DNA of 36,043 nucleotides, taken from Acidobacteriaceae bacterium. GTDB lineage: Bacteria; Acidobacteriota; Terriglobia; Terriglobales; Acidobacteriaceae. The notes below the pieces were generated by a model. It did no database searches and was not told the DNA's origin. It saw only the letters and a program-made list of their open reading frames with translations. Positions 26,445 to 34,254 of this stretch are shown here, piece after piece. The position numbers were made by a program, and so were the translations under genes. Location of the stretch: assembly GCA_003160215.1 (NCBI GenBank), contig PLQW01000106.1, positions 1 through 36,043 on the forward strand, given 5' to 3'. Numbering within the stretch: position 1 is the first letter of the stretch; each line of letters begins with the position of its first letter.

Positions 26445-26633
26445 CTAGGGCTTCTTTTCTTCCACTTTGCCTGCGGTCTCGTCTTTCCCGTTCATGGAAT
26501 CTTTGAAGCTCCTGATTCCCTCACCCAGACCTTTGCCGAGTTCCGGCAGCTTCTTTGGTCCAAACACCAGCAAGGCAATGAAAAGAATCACCAGCAGGTG
26601 CATGGGCTGAAACAGATTATCAAGCATAGACAT
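26445..26633 (-). CDS. tatA: TatA/E-type translocase subunit
   Basis: 62 residues. The N-terminal membrane helix (LVILFIALLVFGPKKLPELG) is followed by KGLGEGIRSFKDSMN and a Lys/Glu tail, the normal size and pattern of TatA. The SD AAGGAG sits six bases before ATG 26633. It oligomerises to form the transport pore of the twin-arginine pathway. With the TatB-like gene downstream it forms a short operon lacking tatC, which must be encoded elsewhere. Confidence 0.9.
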   Translation of the reverse strand: MSMLDNLFQPMHLLVILFIALLVFGPKKLPELGKGLGEGIRSFKDSMNGKDETAGKVEEKKP

Positions 26634-26817
26634 CTCCTTCCATAAGAATACCGTAATCCTGAAAGTTGTGCTGGCCTATGCACCGCGTCACCCCGGCATG
26701 TGAGCCTCATCACCCGCAGTTCGTCGCGGTTTTCCCGGGTGAAACGGTCCTCACCACTGGCGCGGAGCGAGGATGAATCCCAAGAGCTTGCGAGCCGCAG
26801 CGGCTTCTCGCAACCGG
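26634..26817. promoter_or_regulatory. Upstream region of the tat genes
   Basis: A 184-bp gap between the secreted-protein gene and tatA, both on the minus strand. It should carry the tatA promoter. No hairpin, repeat or reading frame stands out. Confidence 0.3.
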
Positions 26818-28218
26818 CTACGGGCTACCCTTAGCGGTAAGAGATGCGCGAAGATTGATGGGTTGTGCCCCATCGAGAGTGATACCGGTGGTTGGCATCG
26901 CGTTCAAGTCAGAGGAGGTCGGAGCCATAAGAGACCAAACGAACAGCACCTCGTGGTGAAGCGTAGCGTAAATGACTTGCGACAAGCGCTCAGACAGCGC
27001 TTCGGTGGACGCACGCGAGGCAATGGTTCCATGGAACACCATGAACAGACGATCGGAGATGGAAACCAATTCATCCGACCCGATCTCGCCAAATTCGGAA
27101 AGCACTTCCAAGCTGGCAGAGATGTTGTCCACGGCATTCTTGTCGGTGAGGGAGGACGGAATTCGCATCGCGAGACAAGATGGATCGAGTGCCCGCAAGA
27201 TGATCGTAGGCCTTGTCGCCTGGTGGGCTGCGTCGGCGGGGCCATTTTGCACGATCCGTAGCAAGGTCTTGGAGCAGGCGTGCAGGAATTCATGTTCGCG
27301 CAATGCGGTTGCGTCGCGCGGCGGATCGTCGTTGGCTTCGGCCTGGGAAACGTCCCAACCCTTGGGAAGCTCGTACTGTAAGCCCAGGTCAGGATTGCGG
27401 TACACTCCGTCGCTCACCCCGCCGAGCGGAATGTTCTCCAGGGCCGGCTTGTCTTTGATGGCCTCAGCGGCGAGCGATGTGGGGACCGTGGGACCCATGT
27501 AGGGGTCGCCTTCCGGCTTTACCGGTTTGCCGTCCATGCTAGTGAGCGTGCCGTCGTCCTGGGTGCAATAGAAATGTGCCGCCGCCAGGGCGTGTTTGGA
27601 CTTTCGCAGAAAGTCCTGATCGTTGGAAGCCACTAAAATCTTGAGGTTGTAGTTCTTGATACGCGCCGAATACAGCGCAGCGTAATTTTCGCCCTTATGA
27701 CGCACCGAGGAATAGAACCGGCCGGTGGTGCGTAGCATGTAATCCGGAATGGGATAACGGAGTGTCCGCCCCGGTTGCGGGCTCCCGGAAGACGCCCAGT
27801 TGTTGAATTCCTGCTGTTGCTGCTGCGGTGTCGGCGCCTCTAACCCTGGGCGTGGCTCGATCGCCGTGATGGTGATGGTTCCCGCACGGGTTGCGGTTTC
27901 GAACCCAAGAGCCAGCAGAGCGTGCTGTCTCTCCGGCATGAGCGGAAGCATGATGAGGTGGCCCTGCGCGGCAATCGGAAGATCGAAAGCGAAGCCGAAG
28001 TAGTCGCTGGTGTAAGTCGTGTTCGAAAGGTGGCCGTTTTCCGGCAGCAATTCCTCGCCGGTTGCGTTGGGGCTTGGAGGCTTGGGCGGAGCCTCAGGAT
28101 CGATTGCCGGGCATTGCGCTTGCATCGTGGCCGCGAAACAAAGCAGCAAAGCAAGGCCGAACACGAAAGTGTTGAGCCGGCGGTTTGGCCCACGCGTTAC
28201 TGGGATACGGATGGACAT
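26818..28218 (-). CDS. Secreted protein of unknown function
   Basis: 466 residues. ATG 28218 has GGAGGG six bases upstream, and a signal peptide follows (NTFVFGLALLLCFAATMQAQ). After a Pro-rich linker come two similar halves. Each opens with a phrase of the form Y-x-S/N-x-x-F/L-G-x-x-F/Y-x-L-P (YTSDYFGFAFDLP and YRNPDLGLQYELPKGWDV), a pattern seen in proteins that bind the cell envelope or lipids. I do not recognise a family. No lipobox or membrane anchor is seen. It lies just upstream of the tat genes on the same strand; the signal peptide lacks a twin Arg next to its hydrophobic core, so Sec export is likely. Confidence 0.7.
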   Translation of the reverse strand: MSIRIPVTRGPNRRLNTFVFGLALLLCFAATMQAQCPAIDPEAPPKPPSPNATGEELLPENGHLSNTTYTSDYFGFAFDLPIAAQGHLIMLPLMPERQHALLALGFETATRAGTITITAIEPRPGLEAPTPQQQQQEFNNWASSGSPQPGRTLRYPIPDYMLRTTGRFYSSVRHKGENYAALYSARIKNYNLKILVASNDQDFLRKSKHALAAAHFYCTQDDGTLTSMDGKPVKPEGDPYMGPTVPTSLAAEAIKDKPALENIPLGGVSDGVYRNPDLGLQYELPKGWDVSQAEANDDPPRDATALREHEFLHACSKTLLRIVQNGPADAAHQATRPTIILRALDPSCLAMRIPSSLTDKNAVDNISASLEVLSEFGEIGSDELVSISDRLFMVFHGTIASRASTEALSERLSQVIYATLHHEVLFVWSLMAPTSSDLNAMPTTGITLDGAQPINLRASLTAKGSP

Positions 28219-28450
28219 CAACGACCCTCCGTCCACGGAATACTCCATAGGCGGGGAATTGCGTCATGATGGCAGCATTCACGCGGTTGTGCAAGTCGAG
28301 ATCAGCCGTTCTTTGCGGTCATCACCAAGGCCCTACGCATTTATACCGGAACACGTCCACGGTGCGACTTACCATAAGGGGTGGGGCCACCGCTTGCTTC
28401 GCTTGTTCCCCACCTTTGGCAGATGATTCCGGGCCCGGCTCGCAACGCGA
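28219..28450. other. Gap between two minus-strand genes
   Basis: About 230 bp that should hold the promoter of the secreted-protein gene. Nothing else is recognised. Confidence 0.25.
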
Positions 28451-28864
28451 TTACCTGGTGCAGCTTGGGCTGACCATGGTCAACTGCGCCACTTTTAGAT
28501 CGAAGTACTTGTTCCCGCCAGACTCCGACTTCTCGCTCGGCTCGGTCTTTGCTTCATCCGTTTTCGACCGCGGCATTTCGTGACCCGCAACGCTGACTAC
28601 GTGGTTTACATGTTCCGAGAGGTCGACGGTCTTGCTGCTGAGTTCCCAAGTCGTGCCATTTTGGTCGGTGATGTAGTAGCCACCCGGCTCGCTGCCCCTT
28701 TTCAGGCAACCGGTGACATTGATCATGTGGTGAGCGCTCGCGGTTTTCTGGCCCATTCCGGACTGGTCATTCTGCATGGTGTCTTGCCCGTACATCAGGA
28801 GCGGGCACAGGCAGAGAAACGCCACGGCAGCCAACCAGGAAGAAAATTTTGCAAAGACTGACAT
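28451..28864 (-). CDS. Small exported protein with an OB-like domain
   Basis: 137 residues. The ATG at 28864 is preferred because GGAGCACC lies upstream and a signal peptide follows (SSWLAAVAFLCLCPLLMYGQ). The core reads INVTGCLKRGSEPGGYYITDQNGTTWEL (given as INVTGCLKRG and YYITDQNGTTWEL) and SEHVNHVVSVAGH. This pattern of short beta strands is common in exported acidobacterial proteins that resemble OB-fold or bOF modules. The tail is rich in Lys, Glu and Ser. Function unknown. It is divergent from the YdcF-type gene. Confidence 0.7.
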   Translation of the reverse strand: MSVFAKFSSWLAAVAFLCLCPLLMYGQDTMQNDQSGMGQKTASAHHMINVTGCLKRGSEPGGYYITDQNGTTWELSSKTVDLSEHVNHVVSVAGHEMPRSKTDEAKTEPSEKSESGGNKYFDLKVAQLTMVSPSCTR

Positions 28865-29015
28865 AGTATGGTGCTCCTTCACTCCCATAGATGCGAGAGA
28901 GCCGCCGTCGGGTGTTCTAAACGCACATTTCCTTTTTGGAGGGGTGGTGCATGGCCGTATGATGGCGCGACCGCCCGGACTAAGTTTATGATGCCCTCGC
29001 AAGCCGAGATTCGCC

Positions 29016-29603
29016 ATGAAAACTCTGATCATCGCCGCTGTTCTCATTCTCATCTGCGTGCTACTGTTTCTTCAACCGGGCGACTACTTGATTGTTAATA
29101 ACCCTGAGAAGTCAGATGCCATCGTAATGCTTGCGGGTGACCAGGTTGACCTGCGCTATTGGCGTGCCTTGGAACTGCTTCGCGGTGGCTATGGGCATCA
29201 TCTTCTGGTCGATACGGGCACAGGCCGGGTCTACGGCCAGTCCTACTCGGACCTGGCAGCAGGTTTCATAGCCCGGACGGCGGGAGAAAACGCCTCCCAA
29301 GTCAGCCTTTGTATTGTCAAAGGTGACTCGACCAAGGAGGAGGCCCCTCAAGTAGGAGAATGCTTGGCGAAGCTGCAACCAGCGCCGCATTCGGTCCTAT
29401 TGGTGACAGACGACTACCATACCAGGCGCGCTCTCTCAATCTTTCGCCAACGTCTACCGCAAATCCACTGGACGGCAGCGGCAGTTAGCAACGACTTTCT
29501 TTTTGGGCAGCCCTGGTGGAAAAATCGCGAATGGGCCAAAACTTATCTTACCGAATGTGAGAAGCTGCTCTGGTGGGAACTGTGGGACCGATGGCGGGCC
29601 TGA
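29016..29603 (+). CDS. YdcF/SanA-family (DUF218) protein
   Basis: 195 residues. An N-terminal membrane helix (TLIIAAVLILICVLLFL) anchors a periplasmic DUF218 domain. SDAIVMLAGDQVDLRYWRA is the usual opening, followed by HHLLVDTGTG and LLVTDDYHTRRALSIFR, which match the conserved strands and the (S/D)xxHxxR motif. The family is linked to envelope and peptidoglycan homeostasis (SanA, ElyC); the chemistry is not settled. It is divergent from the OB-like exported protein. Confidence 0.85.
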   Translation: MKTLIIAAVLILICVLLFLQPGDYLIVNNPEKSDAIVMLAGDQVDLRYWRALELLRGGYGHHLLVDTGTGRVYGQSYSDLAAGFIARTAGENASQVSLCIVKGDSTKEEAPQVGECLAKLQPAPHSVLLVTDDYHTRRALSIFRQRLPQIHWTAAAVSNDFLFGQPWWKNREWAKTYLTECEKLLWWELWDRWRA

Positions 29604-29690
29604 CGGCATTCCCGCCAATTGCCGTCTGCCTGCCGCGCTCCTGCAACACACTTTCGATAAATGCTGTAGCATCGCAGAGAGGTACTACCA

Positions 29691-29831
29691 ATGTCATTTC
29701 GCAATGGGGACAAATCCCGTGAGCATCGCCTTCGTAAGGCGCGCCAAAAAATGCGTCTGAAAACACGGGGCTTGCAAACGAAGGATGAAGCCAAGGCCCA
29801 GTCGGCTGCTCCCAGCGCTCCGGCGAAGTAA
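29691..29831 (+). CDS. Very small basic protein (46 residues), MSFRNGDKSR type
   Basis: ATG 29691 with AGAGAGG eight bases upstream opens a 46-residue frame beginning MSFRNGDKSREHRLRKARQK and ending SAPSAPAK with small changes. I recall short proteins starting MSFRNGDKSR in acidobacterial genomes. It is strongly basic at the N-terminus with an Ala/Pro tail, which suggests RNA or ribosome contact, but no function is known. It lies 87 bp behind the YdcF gene and ends 19 bp from the 3' end of the convergent kinase gene. Confidence 0.6.
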   Translation: MSFRNGDKSREHRLRKARQKMRLKTRGLQTKDEAKAQSAAPSAPAK

Positions 29832-29850
29832 TCGCAAACTCGCTTCTGGA

Positions 29851-30300
29851 TTACGAGCTTGCCCGGAGAAAATCGCGGAGCTTTCGCAGGCGGACTTCCG
29901 ATCCCCCGCGCCGATAGCTGACGTCGTCCATCAAGCTGCGCATCAGACAGATTCCTCTTCCATGCTCGGTGGTGTTGACGCTGGGATCGGCGGTCGTGGT
30001 GGCAGCTACGTCAAAACCTGGACCGGGGTCCTGGATTACGATCGTGAAAGCCGATGGATCGATCTCCACCCAGCAGCGAATTGTTTTGGCGCGGTCGTTT
30101 TGGCAGCCGTGGAGTGCGGCATTGGCCAGTGCTTCCTGAAGAGCGACAAAGATGTCGATCTCTTGGCCTTCGCAGAGGCCATGTTCCTTAAGAAAGTCCA
30201 TCACCGACTCGCGCGCAGCCACTATGGATTCCGAGTCTCCCGGGAAGGTGAACTCCCTAGAGATCGCTTGCTGCTCCACGGATTGATGGCCTTCCGGCAA
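29851..30300 (-). CDS. RsbW-like anti-sigma factor / serine kinase (HATPase)
   Basis: 149 residues forming a single GHKL ATPase domain. The N box is ALQEALANAALHG (about 53-65), G1 is DPGPGFD (about 91-97), and G2 is HGRGICLMRSLMDDVSY. RsbW-type proteins bind a sigma factor or phosphorylate a STAS antagonist in partner switching. TTG 30300 is the start, with GGGAGG six bases upstream. It lies 15 bp behind the STAS gene in the same operon. Confidence 0.88.
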   Translation of the reverse strand: MPEGHQSVEQQAISREFTFPGDSESIVAARESVMDFLKEHGLCEGQEIDIFVALQEALANAALHGCQNDRAKTIRCWVEIDPSAFTIVIQDPGPGFDVAATTTADPSVNTTEHGRGICLMRSLMDDVSYRRGGSEVRLRKLRDFLRASS

Positions 30301-30315
30301 GCAGTACCTCCCAAG

Positions 30316-30693
30316 CTACGCGCTTATGGCCCGCTCCGCGCCGGCCGCTGAAGCCGCGCGATCGCACCCCTCAACACCGCCAAATCTGCCGGAACCGACA
30401 ACCTGCAGAACGGACTGCAAGTTTGTCAGAGCGATCAGTTTTCGAACGCAGGCGGAGGGCTCCACGATTCGCAACGCCTTCTTCCGGTGGGTTGCCCAGC
30501 ATTGCAACTCGACCAACAATCCGAGCCCCGCGGCATCGAGTGTGCGGACACCACTCAGATCAAGAGCGAGACAGTTCTCGGTGCGCGACGTCGCCATGCA
30601 GCGCAACGTTTCCGCCTCAAGTCCGAGCACGATGCGGCCCGAGCAGCGCAGCGTCACGTTCGGGTGCACAGCGTGGATATCAATTCTCAACAT
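30316..30693 (-). CDS. STAS-domain protein (anti-sigma-factor antagonist type)
   Basis: 125 residues with the STAS pattern: VTLRCSGRIVLG, CLALDLSGVRTLDAAGLGLLVEL (cut here to CLALDLSGVRTL and DAAGLGLLVEL), and ALRIVEPSACVRKLIALTNL. The motif that normally reads D-S-[ST]-G is DAAG, so the hydroxyl acceptor for the kinase is missing. The Ala-rich C-terminal tail looks unstructured. It precedes the RsbW-like kinase by 15 bp. Whether it is a locked-on antagonist or a structural partner is unclear. Confidence 0.82.
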   Translation of the reverse strand: MLRIDIHAVHPNVTLRCSGRIVLGLEAETLRCMATSRTENCLALDLSGVRTLDAAGLGLLVELQCWATHRKKALRIVEPSACVRKLIALTNLQSVLQVVGSGRFGGVEGCDRAASAAGAERAISA

Positions 30694-30908
30694 GATTCCA
30701 TCCTGACCAGCTCGCCGTCGCGGGAGAGAGCCTTTCCATATTCTTCATTAGTGAGTGACGTGGACCTCGGTCGGTCAGTTAGCTCAGTATCCATGAACTT
30801 GATTGCAACAAGATGAAAACCGGGACAAATGACTCTCAACCTGCAACAACATTCCGGTAATCAGATCCCCCGCCTGGAAGCCGCCGCAAAATGCCGCCGA
30901 GGGACGGC
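30694..30908. promoter_or_regulatory. Upstream region of the STAS-kinase operon
   Basis: About 215 bp between the STAS gene start and the 3' end of the Haem_bd gene, both on the minus strand. It should contain the promoter for the STAS-kinase pair. No clear motif was found. Confidence 0.3.
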
Positions 30909-31361
30909 CTAATATTGGCGCGAGTCCTCGGCCCATTGGCATACGACGTCGCGCTCCTTCGCTGTAATGCGGGCATATCTGTGAATCAGCGTGTATTTTC
31001 GATCTGGCATGTCGCCGTTAGTCAATTGTTCACAGATTTCTTCGAGTTTATTCGTCTTTATGTTTATCGGATAACCACCCCATTCTGATGAATTCATCGA
31101 CTTCCGGGCTTGGTGCACATCCCGAGCGATGACCCACGAGATGGGAGCGACGTAGCTGTACCAAGGCCAGGAGGTTTCGTTGGAGTGGCAGTCCTTGCAG
31201 GACCGCTCGAAGACCTCCTTCACCTCCGCGGGCATCGGCAGGGTTGCATATATCGTTTGCGATGGAGCCACGCTGGGGTTATTCCGATTCACCGGAATGA
31301 GCTGGATGGCCACCAAGAGGACTAGGGTCGCAAGTCCAATTCTTTTAACCCAGAGGTGCAC
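30909..31361 (-). CDS. Haem-binding-domain protein (Haem_bd family)
   Basis: 150 residues. An N-terminal helix (IGLATLVLLVAIQLIPV) anchors or exports the protein. The core has CKDCHSNETSWPWYSYVAPI (Cys55, Cys58, His59) and DVHQARKSMNSSEW, almost a textbook match to the Haem_bd family found in Bacteroidota and Acidobacteria. The CxxCH motif should carry a covalent c-type haem in the periplasm. It is the third gene of an operon with a cytochrome c and an outer-membrane protein, so it probably has a redox or electron-transfer role. Confidence 0.9.
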   Translation of the reverse strand: MHLWVKRIGLATLVLLVAIQLIPVNRNNPSVAPSQTIYATLPMPAEVKEVFERSCKDCHSNETSWPWYSYVAPISWVIARDVHQARKSMNSSEWGGYPINIKTNKLEEICEQLTNGDMPDRKYTLIHRYARITAKERDVVCQWAEDSRQY

Positions 31362-31401
31362 TCAAGATTCTCCTCACGGACCTAGCGGGACCTCGCCATG
31401 C

Positions 31402-31791
31402 TCAATGCAACGACTTTACGTAGCAGATGACCTGCCAAATCTGAGGATCGCCGAGCTTGACCCAGGATGGCATACCCTGGCCCCGGTTTCCGTTTACCAG
31501 CAACCAATGGAGGTCACCATCGGTTACCTCTTGCTGCACGCGGGCGCTCTTCAGGGAAGGCCGCTTCTTGGTTCCATCCGCGTCGTTGCCATGACAGTGG
31601 GCACAGTGATCGAGGTAGATGCGGCGGCCGGCGGCCACCGCATCCGGCTGGTCGCGATAGGGATTGGCGCGCTCGCGCTCGCGTTGCGGGACGTTCGTCA
31701 GCCATGCGCCATTGGATGTGGCGAATCCAGCCAGCGATGACGAGATAATGAGAAGCGCTGCGATGAAGAATAGTGCTGGCCTGCTTGTCAT
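31402..31791 (-). CDS. Monohaem c-type cytochrome
   Basis: 129 residues with a signal peptide (ALFFIAALLIISSSLAGFA). The class I fold has the haem site CAHCH (Cys63, Cys66, His67) after AAGRRIYLDH, the axial-ligand region GQGMPSW (Met107), and a C-terminal helix QIWQVICYVKSL. Length and order are typical of small periplasmic electron carriers. The start overlaps the stop of the outer-membrane gene as ATGA, so the two are coupled. The Haem_bd gene follows 40 bp downstream. Confidence 0.92.
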   Translation of the reverse strand: MTSRPALFFIAALLIISSSLAGFATSNGAWLTNVPQRERERANPYRDQPDAVAAGRRIYLDHCAHCHGNDADGTKKRPSLKSARVQQEVTDGDLHWLLVNGNRGQGMPSWVKLGDPQIWQVICYVKSLH

Positions 31792-32768
31792 TGCCCACTC
31801 CGATGGAAGTGGCTAAAGAATTGTTGGAATTCGTAAGACACCGAGAAGCGATACAACACGGGAATGCTGTAGCCATTCAGCCCAAACTGCGGCGAAAGCG
31901 CCACGGTCATCCCATTCGGGGTCGTCCAGTTAACCGTCGGGCCCAGGTATTGCGAGGTCAGGTGCAACCCGAAGCCGTCGGTGTCGCCCAAGCCACCGTA
32001 CATTTCGATGCCCGCTTGAAACTTCTCCGGGCAAAATACGCATTCGTGCGCCCTGGCGGCAAGCTGCAGAGGGCGGCTCACCCCGAATGCATATCCGAAC
32101 TCCCACGGATCGCCCGCCAGATTTTTTTCCGCAATGAAGTTTTCGCTGATGTTCCAACCGCGAAGGTTGCTGCCCAGAATCAGTTTGAGCTCAAGCTCGC
32201 GCTCTTTATCCATGTGCGCCAGTCCATTTGGTACCAGGAAGTCATACCTGCCGTCGTGACCGACGACCTCTCGTATAGTCTTGTCGGCGCTGGTGTCCTC
32301 AAATTCGGCATAGAACACGGGATTGATCCAGTGCTCACGGGGAAGGGGGCGAAACCGGTTCTCCCAGCGGAATCCGGTGAAGATGGTGCTTTGGTTCTGG
32401 GTCGCTTGCCCGTCGAGATAAAACTCGGTAGTCCACCATCCCTTCAGGCCATACTCAAATTCGATATCCGAGCCGATAAAGCTGTTGCCACCTTGAGGGT
32501 TGCCAACCACGTTAAACATTTCGATGTCGAGATTTCCAGGCTCCTCCATTTCCTGCGAGTAGGTCACGAAGTAGGGATATTCCTGACCACGGCTTTCAAG
32601 GTAGGATGGCAGCACCACTCCCACCAGCAGCAGCGCGGCATAGCCGGTTCGCGCTAGTACTGTCCGAACAAAACATGTGAGAATTCCTGGTCGATCCACA
32701 GATACTCCCGGTTGGATCCCAAACTCCGGCGCCAGACATCCCACGGGTCGATTCATGCGCCTTTCCAT
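31788..32768 (-). CDS. Predicted outer-membrane protein in a cytochrome operon
   Basis: Up to 326 residues. A hydrophobic segment (GYAALLLVGVVLPSYL, about 42-57) looks like an export signal, but the 40 residues before it are unusual. The SD GGAGG fits ATG 32768, GGAAAGG fits ATG 32756, and a later GTG near the hydrophobic segment is possible. The body alternates aromatic and polar residues (FEYGLKGWWTTEFYLDGQ, WEFGYAFGVSRPLQ, GLHLTSQYLGPTVNW) and ends in a strand rich in Phe, fitting a beta-barrel. It heads the operon with cytochrome c and Haem_bd genes and is divergent from the Fur-family gene. Confidence 0.72.
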   Translation of the reverse strand: MERRMNRPVGCLAPEFGIQPGVSVDRPGILTCFVRTVLARTGYAALLLVGVVLPSYLESRGQEYPYFVTYSQEMEEPGNLDIEMFNVVGNPQGGNSFIGSDIEFEYGLKGWWTTEFYLDGQATQNQSTIFTGFRWENRFRPLPREHWINPVFYAEFEDTSADKTIREVVGHDGRYDFLVPNGLAHMDKERELELKLILGSNLRGWNISENFIAEKNLAGDPWEFGYAFGVSRPLQLAARAHECVFCPEKFQAGIEMYGGLGDTDGFGLHLTSQYLGPTVNWTTPNGMTVALSPQFGLNGYSIPVLYRFSVSYEFQQFFSHFHRSGQ

Positions 32769-32807
32769 TTCCGCCTCCGAGGCAGGCTTGCTACCGATCT
32801 TTGTTTC

Positions 32808-32851
32808 CTAGTCGCGAACAAGATTTCTAGTTGCGACTCGGTCGCATCTAG
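32808..32851. promoter_or_regulatory. Palindromic operator between Fur-family gene and cytochrome operon
   Basis: CTAGTTGCGAC (32827-32837), spacer TCG, GTCGCATCTAG (32841-32851): 11-bp arms with one mismatch. A third half-site, CTAGTCGCGA, lies 19 bp upstream (32808-32817). AGTTGCAACT (32933-32942), a perfect 10-bp palindrome, sits just before the Fur-family SD. The location between divergent promoters suggests control by the adjacent regulator. The sequence is not a classic Fur box. Confidence 0.55.
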
Positions 32852-32959
32852 TGTTAACCTGTCTATGCTGGCGGTAAGCACGGATTGCTGTCAAGCGAAA
32901 CCCGAAGATTTCGTCTCAGCGTTCTTGCGACCAGTTGCAACTCTCGGAGGACCGATCAT

Positions 32960-33406
32960 ATGCCTCTACCGGAGACCCAGATTCCAGGCCGTCTGCAGGC
33001 CTACTTCAGCGAACGCGGCATTCGCATCACGCAGCAGCGTCGCGCCGTTCTGCGCGTCATCGAAACGGCAACCAAGCATCTTGATGCCGGCCAGATCTTG
33101 CGGAAGGTACAGAGAGTGGATGCCTCCGTGGACCGCAGCACGGTATATCGGACACTCCAACTGCTCAAGCGGCACGGGCTGATCGACGAACTCGACTTAA
33201 TGCACATTCGCGGGGAAGGCCATTACTACGAACGGAAGATGAACCGCGAGCATATCCACATCGCCTGCCTGCGCTGCGGCAAAATCACGGAATTCGTGAC
33301 CAGTACCTACGACAAACTCAAGCAGCAAGTAGAAAAAGACTGCCACTTCAAGATTCTAGTGTCCCGGCTAGAGGTGGGCGGCTATTGTTCCGCTTGCCGC
33401 CAATAA
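32960..33406 (+). CDS. Fur-family metal- or peroxide-responsive repressor
   Basis: 148 residues from ATG 32960, with GGAGG nine bases upstream; an open frame further upstream lacks Fur homology. The winged-helix N-terminus includes ITQQRRAVLRVIE and SVDRSTVYRTLQLLKRHGLI (56-75). The dimerisation domain has EGHYY (His88), EHIHIACLRCGK (His98, His100, Cys103, Cys106) and CSAC (Cys143, Cys146), which together give the structural Zn(Cys)4 site and regulatory metal ligands. Fur, PerR and Zur cannot be separated safely. It is divergent from the cytochrome/outer-membrane operon and probably regulates it and itself. Confidence 0.92.
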   Translation: MPLPETQIPGRLQAYFSERGIRITQQRRAVLRVIETATKHLDAGQILRKVQRVDASVDRSTVYRTLQLLKRHGLIDELDLMHIRGEGHYYERKMNREHIHIACLRCGKITEFVTSTYDKLKQQVEKDCHFKILVSRLEVGGYCSACRQ

Positions 33407-33550
33407 GAGCGGAACGCGCCGCCGCTGGACCAATAGAGATGGATCGTGATTTATGAATTGTCATTACGAGCAACGGACCTGCTGGGGCAGGTTGAAACAG
33501 GAATGACAACTCTGCAAGATCGTCCGGCTAAGTCCTTTGTTTGCGTTGTT

Positions 33551-33638
33551 GTCATTACGAGCGCCCAGTTTTGGCGCGAGGAATCTGCTTTTCTTCATAC
33601 CCATACGCAAGCAGATCCCTCGCGGCGCTCGTGATGAC
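33551..33638. repeat. GTCATTACGAGC-type inverted repeat element
   Basis: The left arm, from GTCATTACGAGCGCC to GAGGAATCTGC (33551-33588), pairs imperfectly with the right arm, from GCAGATCCCTCGC to GCTCGTGATGAC (33611-33638). A partial third copy of the left arm starts at 33461 and a diverged right arm lies at 34552-34593. This is a widespread type of dispersed bacterial intergenic repeat, possibly a transcribed hairpin. Confidence 0.7.
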
Positions 33639-33717
33639 AAACCCGATGGGAAGGTCACTATATTCTGCAAGTCTCAATGGATGCCAGATCTCGCACTGGT
33701 TTAGCTTGAGGGCATGA

Positions 33718-33861
33718 AATCGCTCCACTCGCCAACAACTGGAGCGCCGCAAGGCGCAGGCAGTGCGTTTCACTCGTGACGTTCGCGAAGACGACGACCG
33801 GGCCGATGAGATCGAGAGTGAATCCATCGAAGATCACGCCAGGAACGTTATATCAAGTTGA
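33718..33861 (+). pseudogene. Relic of a small acidic-motif protein
   Basis: One frame without a start codon reads QQLERRKAQAVRFT, RDVREDDDRADEIESESIED and HARNVISS, then TGA. The phrase VREDDDRADEIE with ESxEDYAER is one I recall from short acidobacterial proteins. The N-terminal Met and the usual C-terminus appear lost, so this is probably a decayed copy. Low to moderate certainty. Confidence 0.4.
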
Positions 33862-34059
33862 GCAATCCAAGAATCATTGGACGCAATAACGGCAACTCGC
33901 CTGCAAAGCGGTGATACTCCAGCTGCGACGGCGCGGCCTCGCCCTGGGATCATGAGAGTCAATAGATTTATTTCACCAATCACACTTTGACTGGACGAAG
34001 CAGCGAGTGCATACGAGACCGCCATCAAATCGAATGCCACGAAAGTGTGCGCGCTTGCG

Positions 34060-34074
34060 CCCGAGGCGCTCGGG
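34060..34074. repeat. CCCGAG-GCG-CTCGGG hairpin, copy 1
   Basis: A perfect 6-bp stem with a three-base loop. The same 15-mer with matching flanks (GCGCCCGAGG...CTCGGGTT) recurs at 34439-34453. Confidence 0.6.
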
Positions 34075-34121
34075 TTGTGCCAGTTTCGCCCAGCGTGCCG
34101 AGTCCCACATTGTGGATGAAA

Positions 34122-34133
34122 GGGCTTAAGCCC
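34122..34133. repeat. GGGCTTAAGCCC palindrome
   Basis: A perfect 12-bp palindrome in the gene-poor region, of the same general REP-like style as the other hairpins here. Confidence 0.5.
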
Positions 34134-34205
34134 AAGCGCGGCAACAAGATCCCCCTCCCGCACCCCATTTGATGTCGCGTTCAAGCTGGAATCGCTAACG
34201 CGAGA

Positions 34206-34254
34206 GTCCCGCCACGCGGGACGCGATAAGAAAGCCCACCGTTTCAACGGTGGG
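34206..34254. repeat. Pair of strong hairpins
   Basis: GTCCCG-CCACG-CGGGAC (34206-34222) and CCCACCGTT-TC-AACGGTGGG (34235-34254). A diverged inverted pair of the second kind, CCCACGGTTCAACC (34358-34371) and GGTGAAACCGTGGG (34410-34423), lies downstream. Confidence 0.65.
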
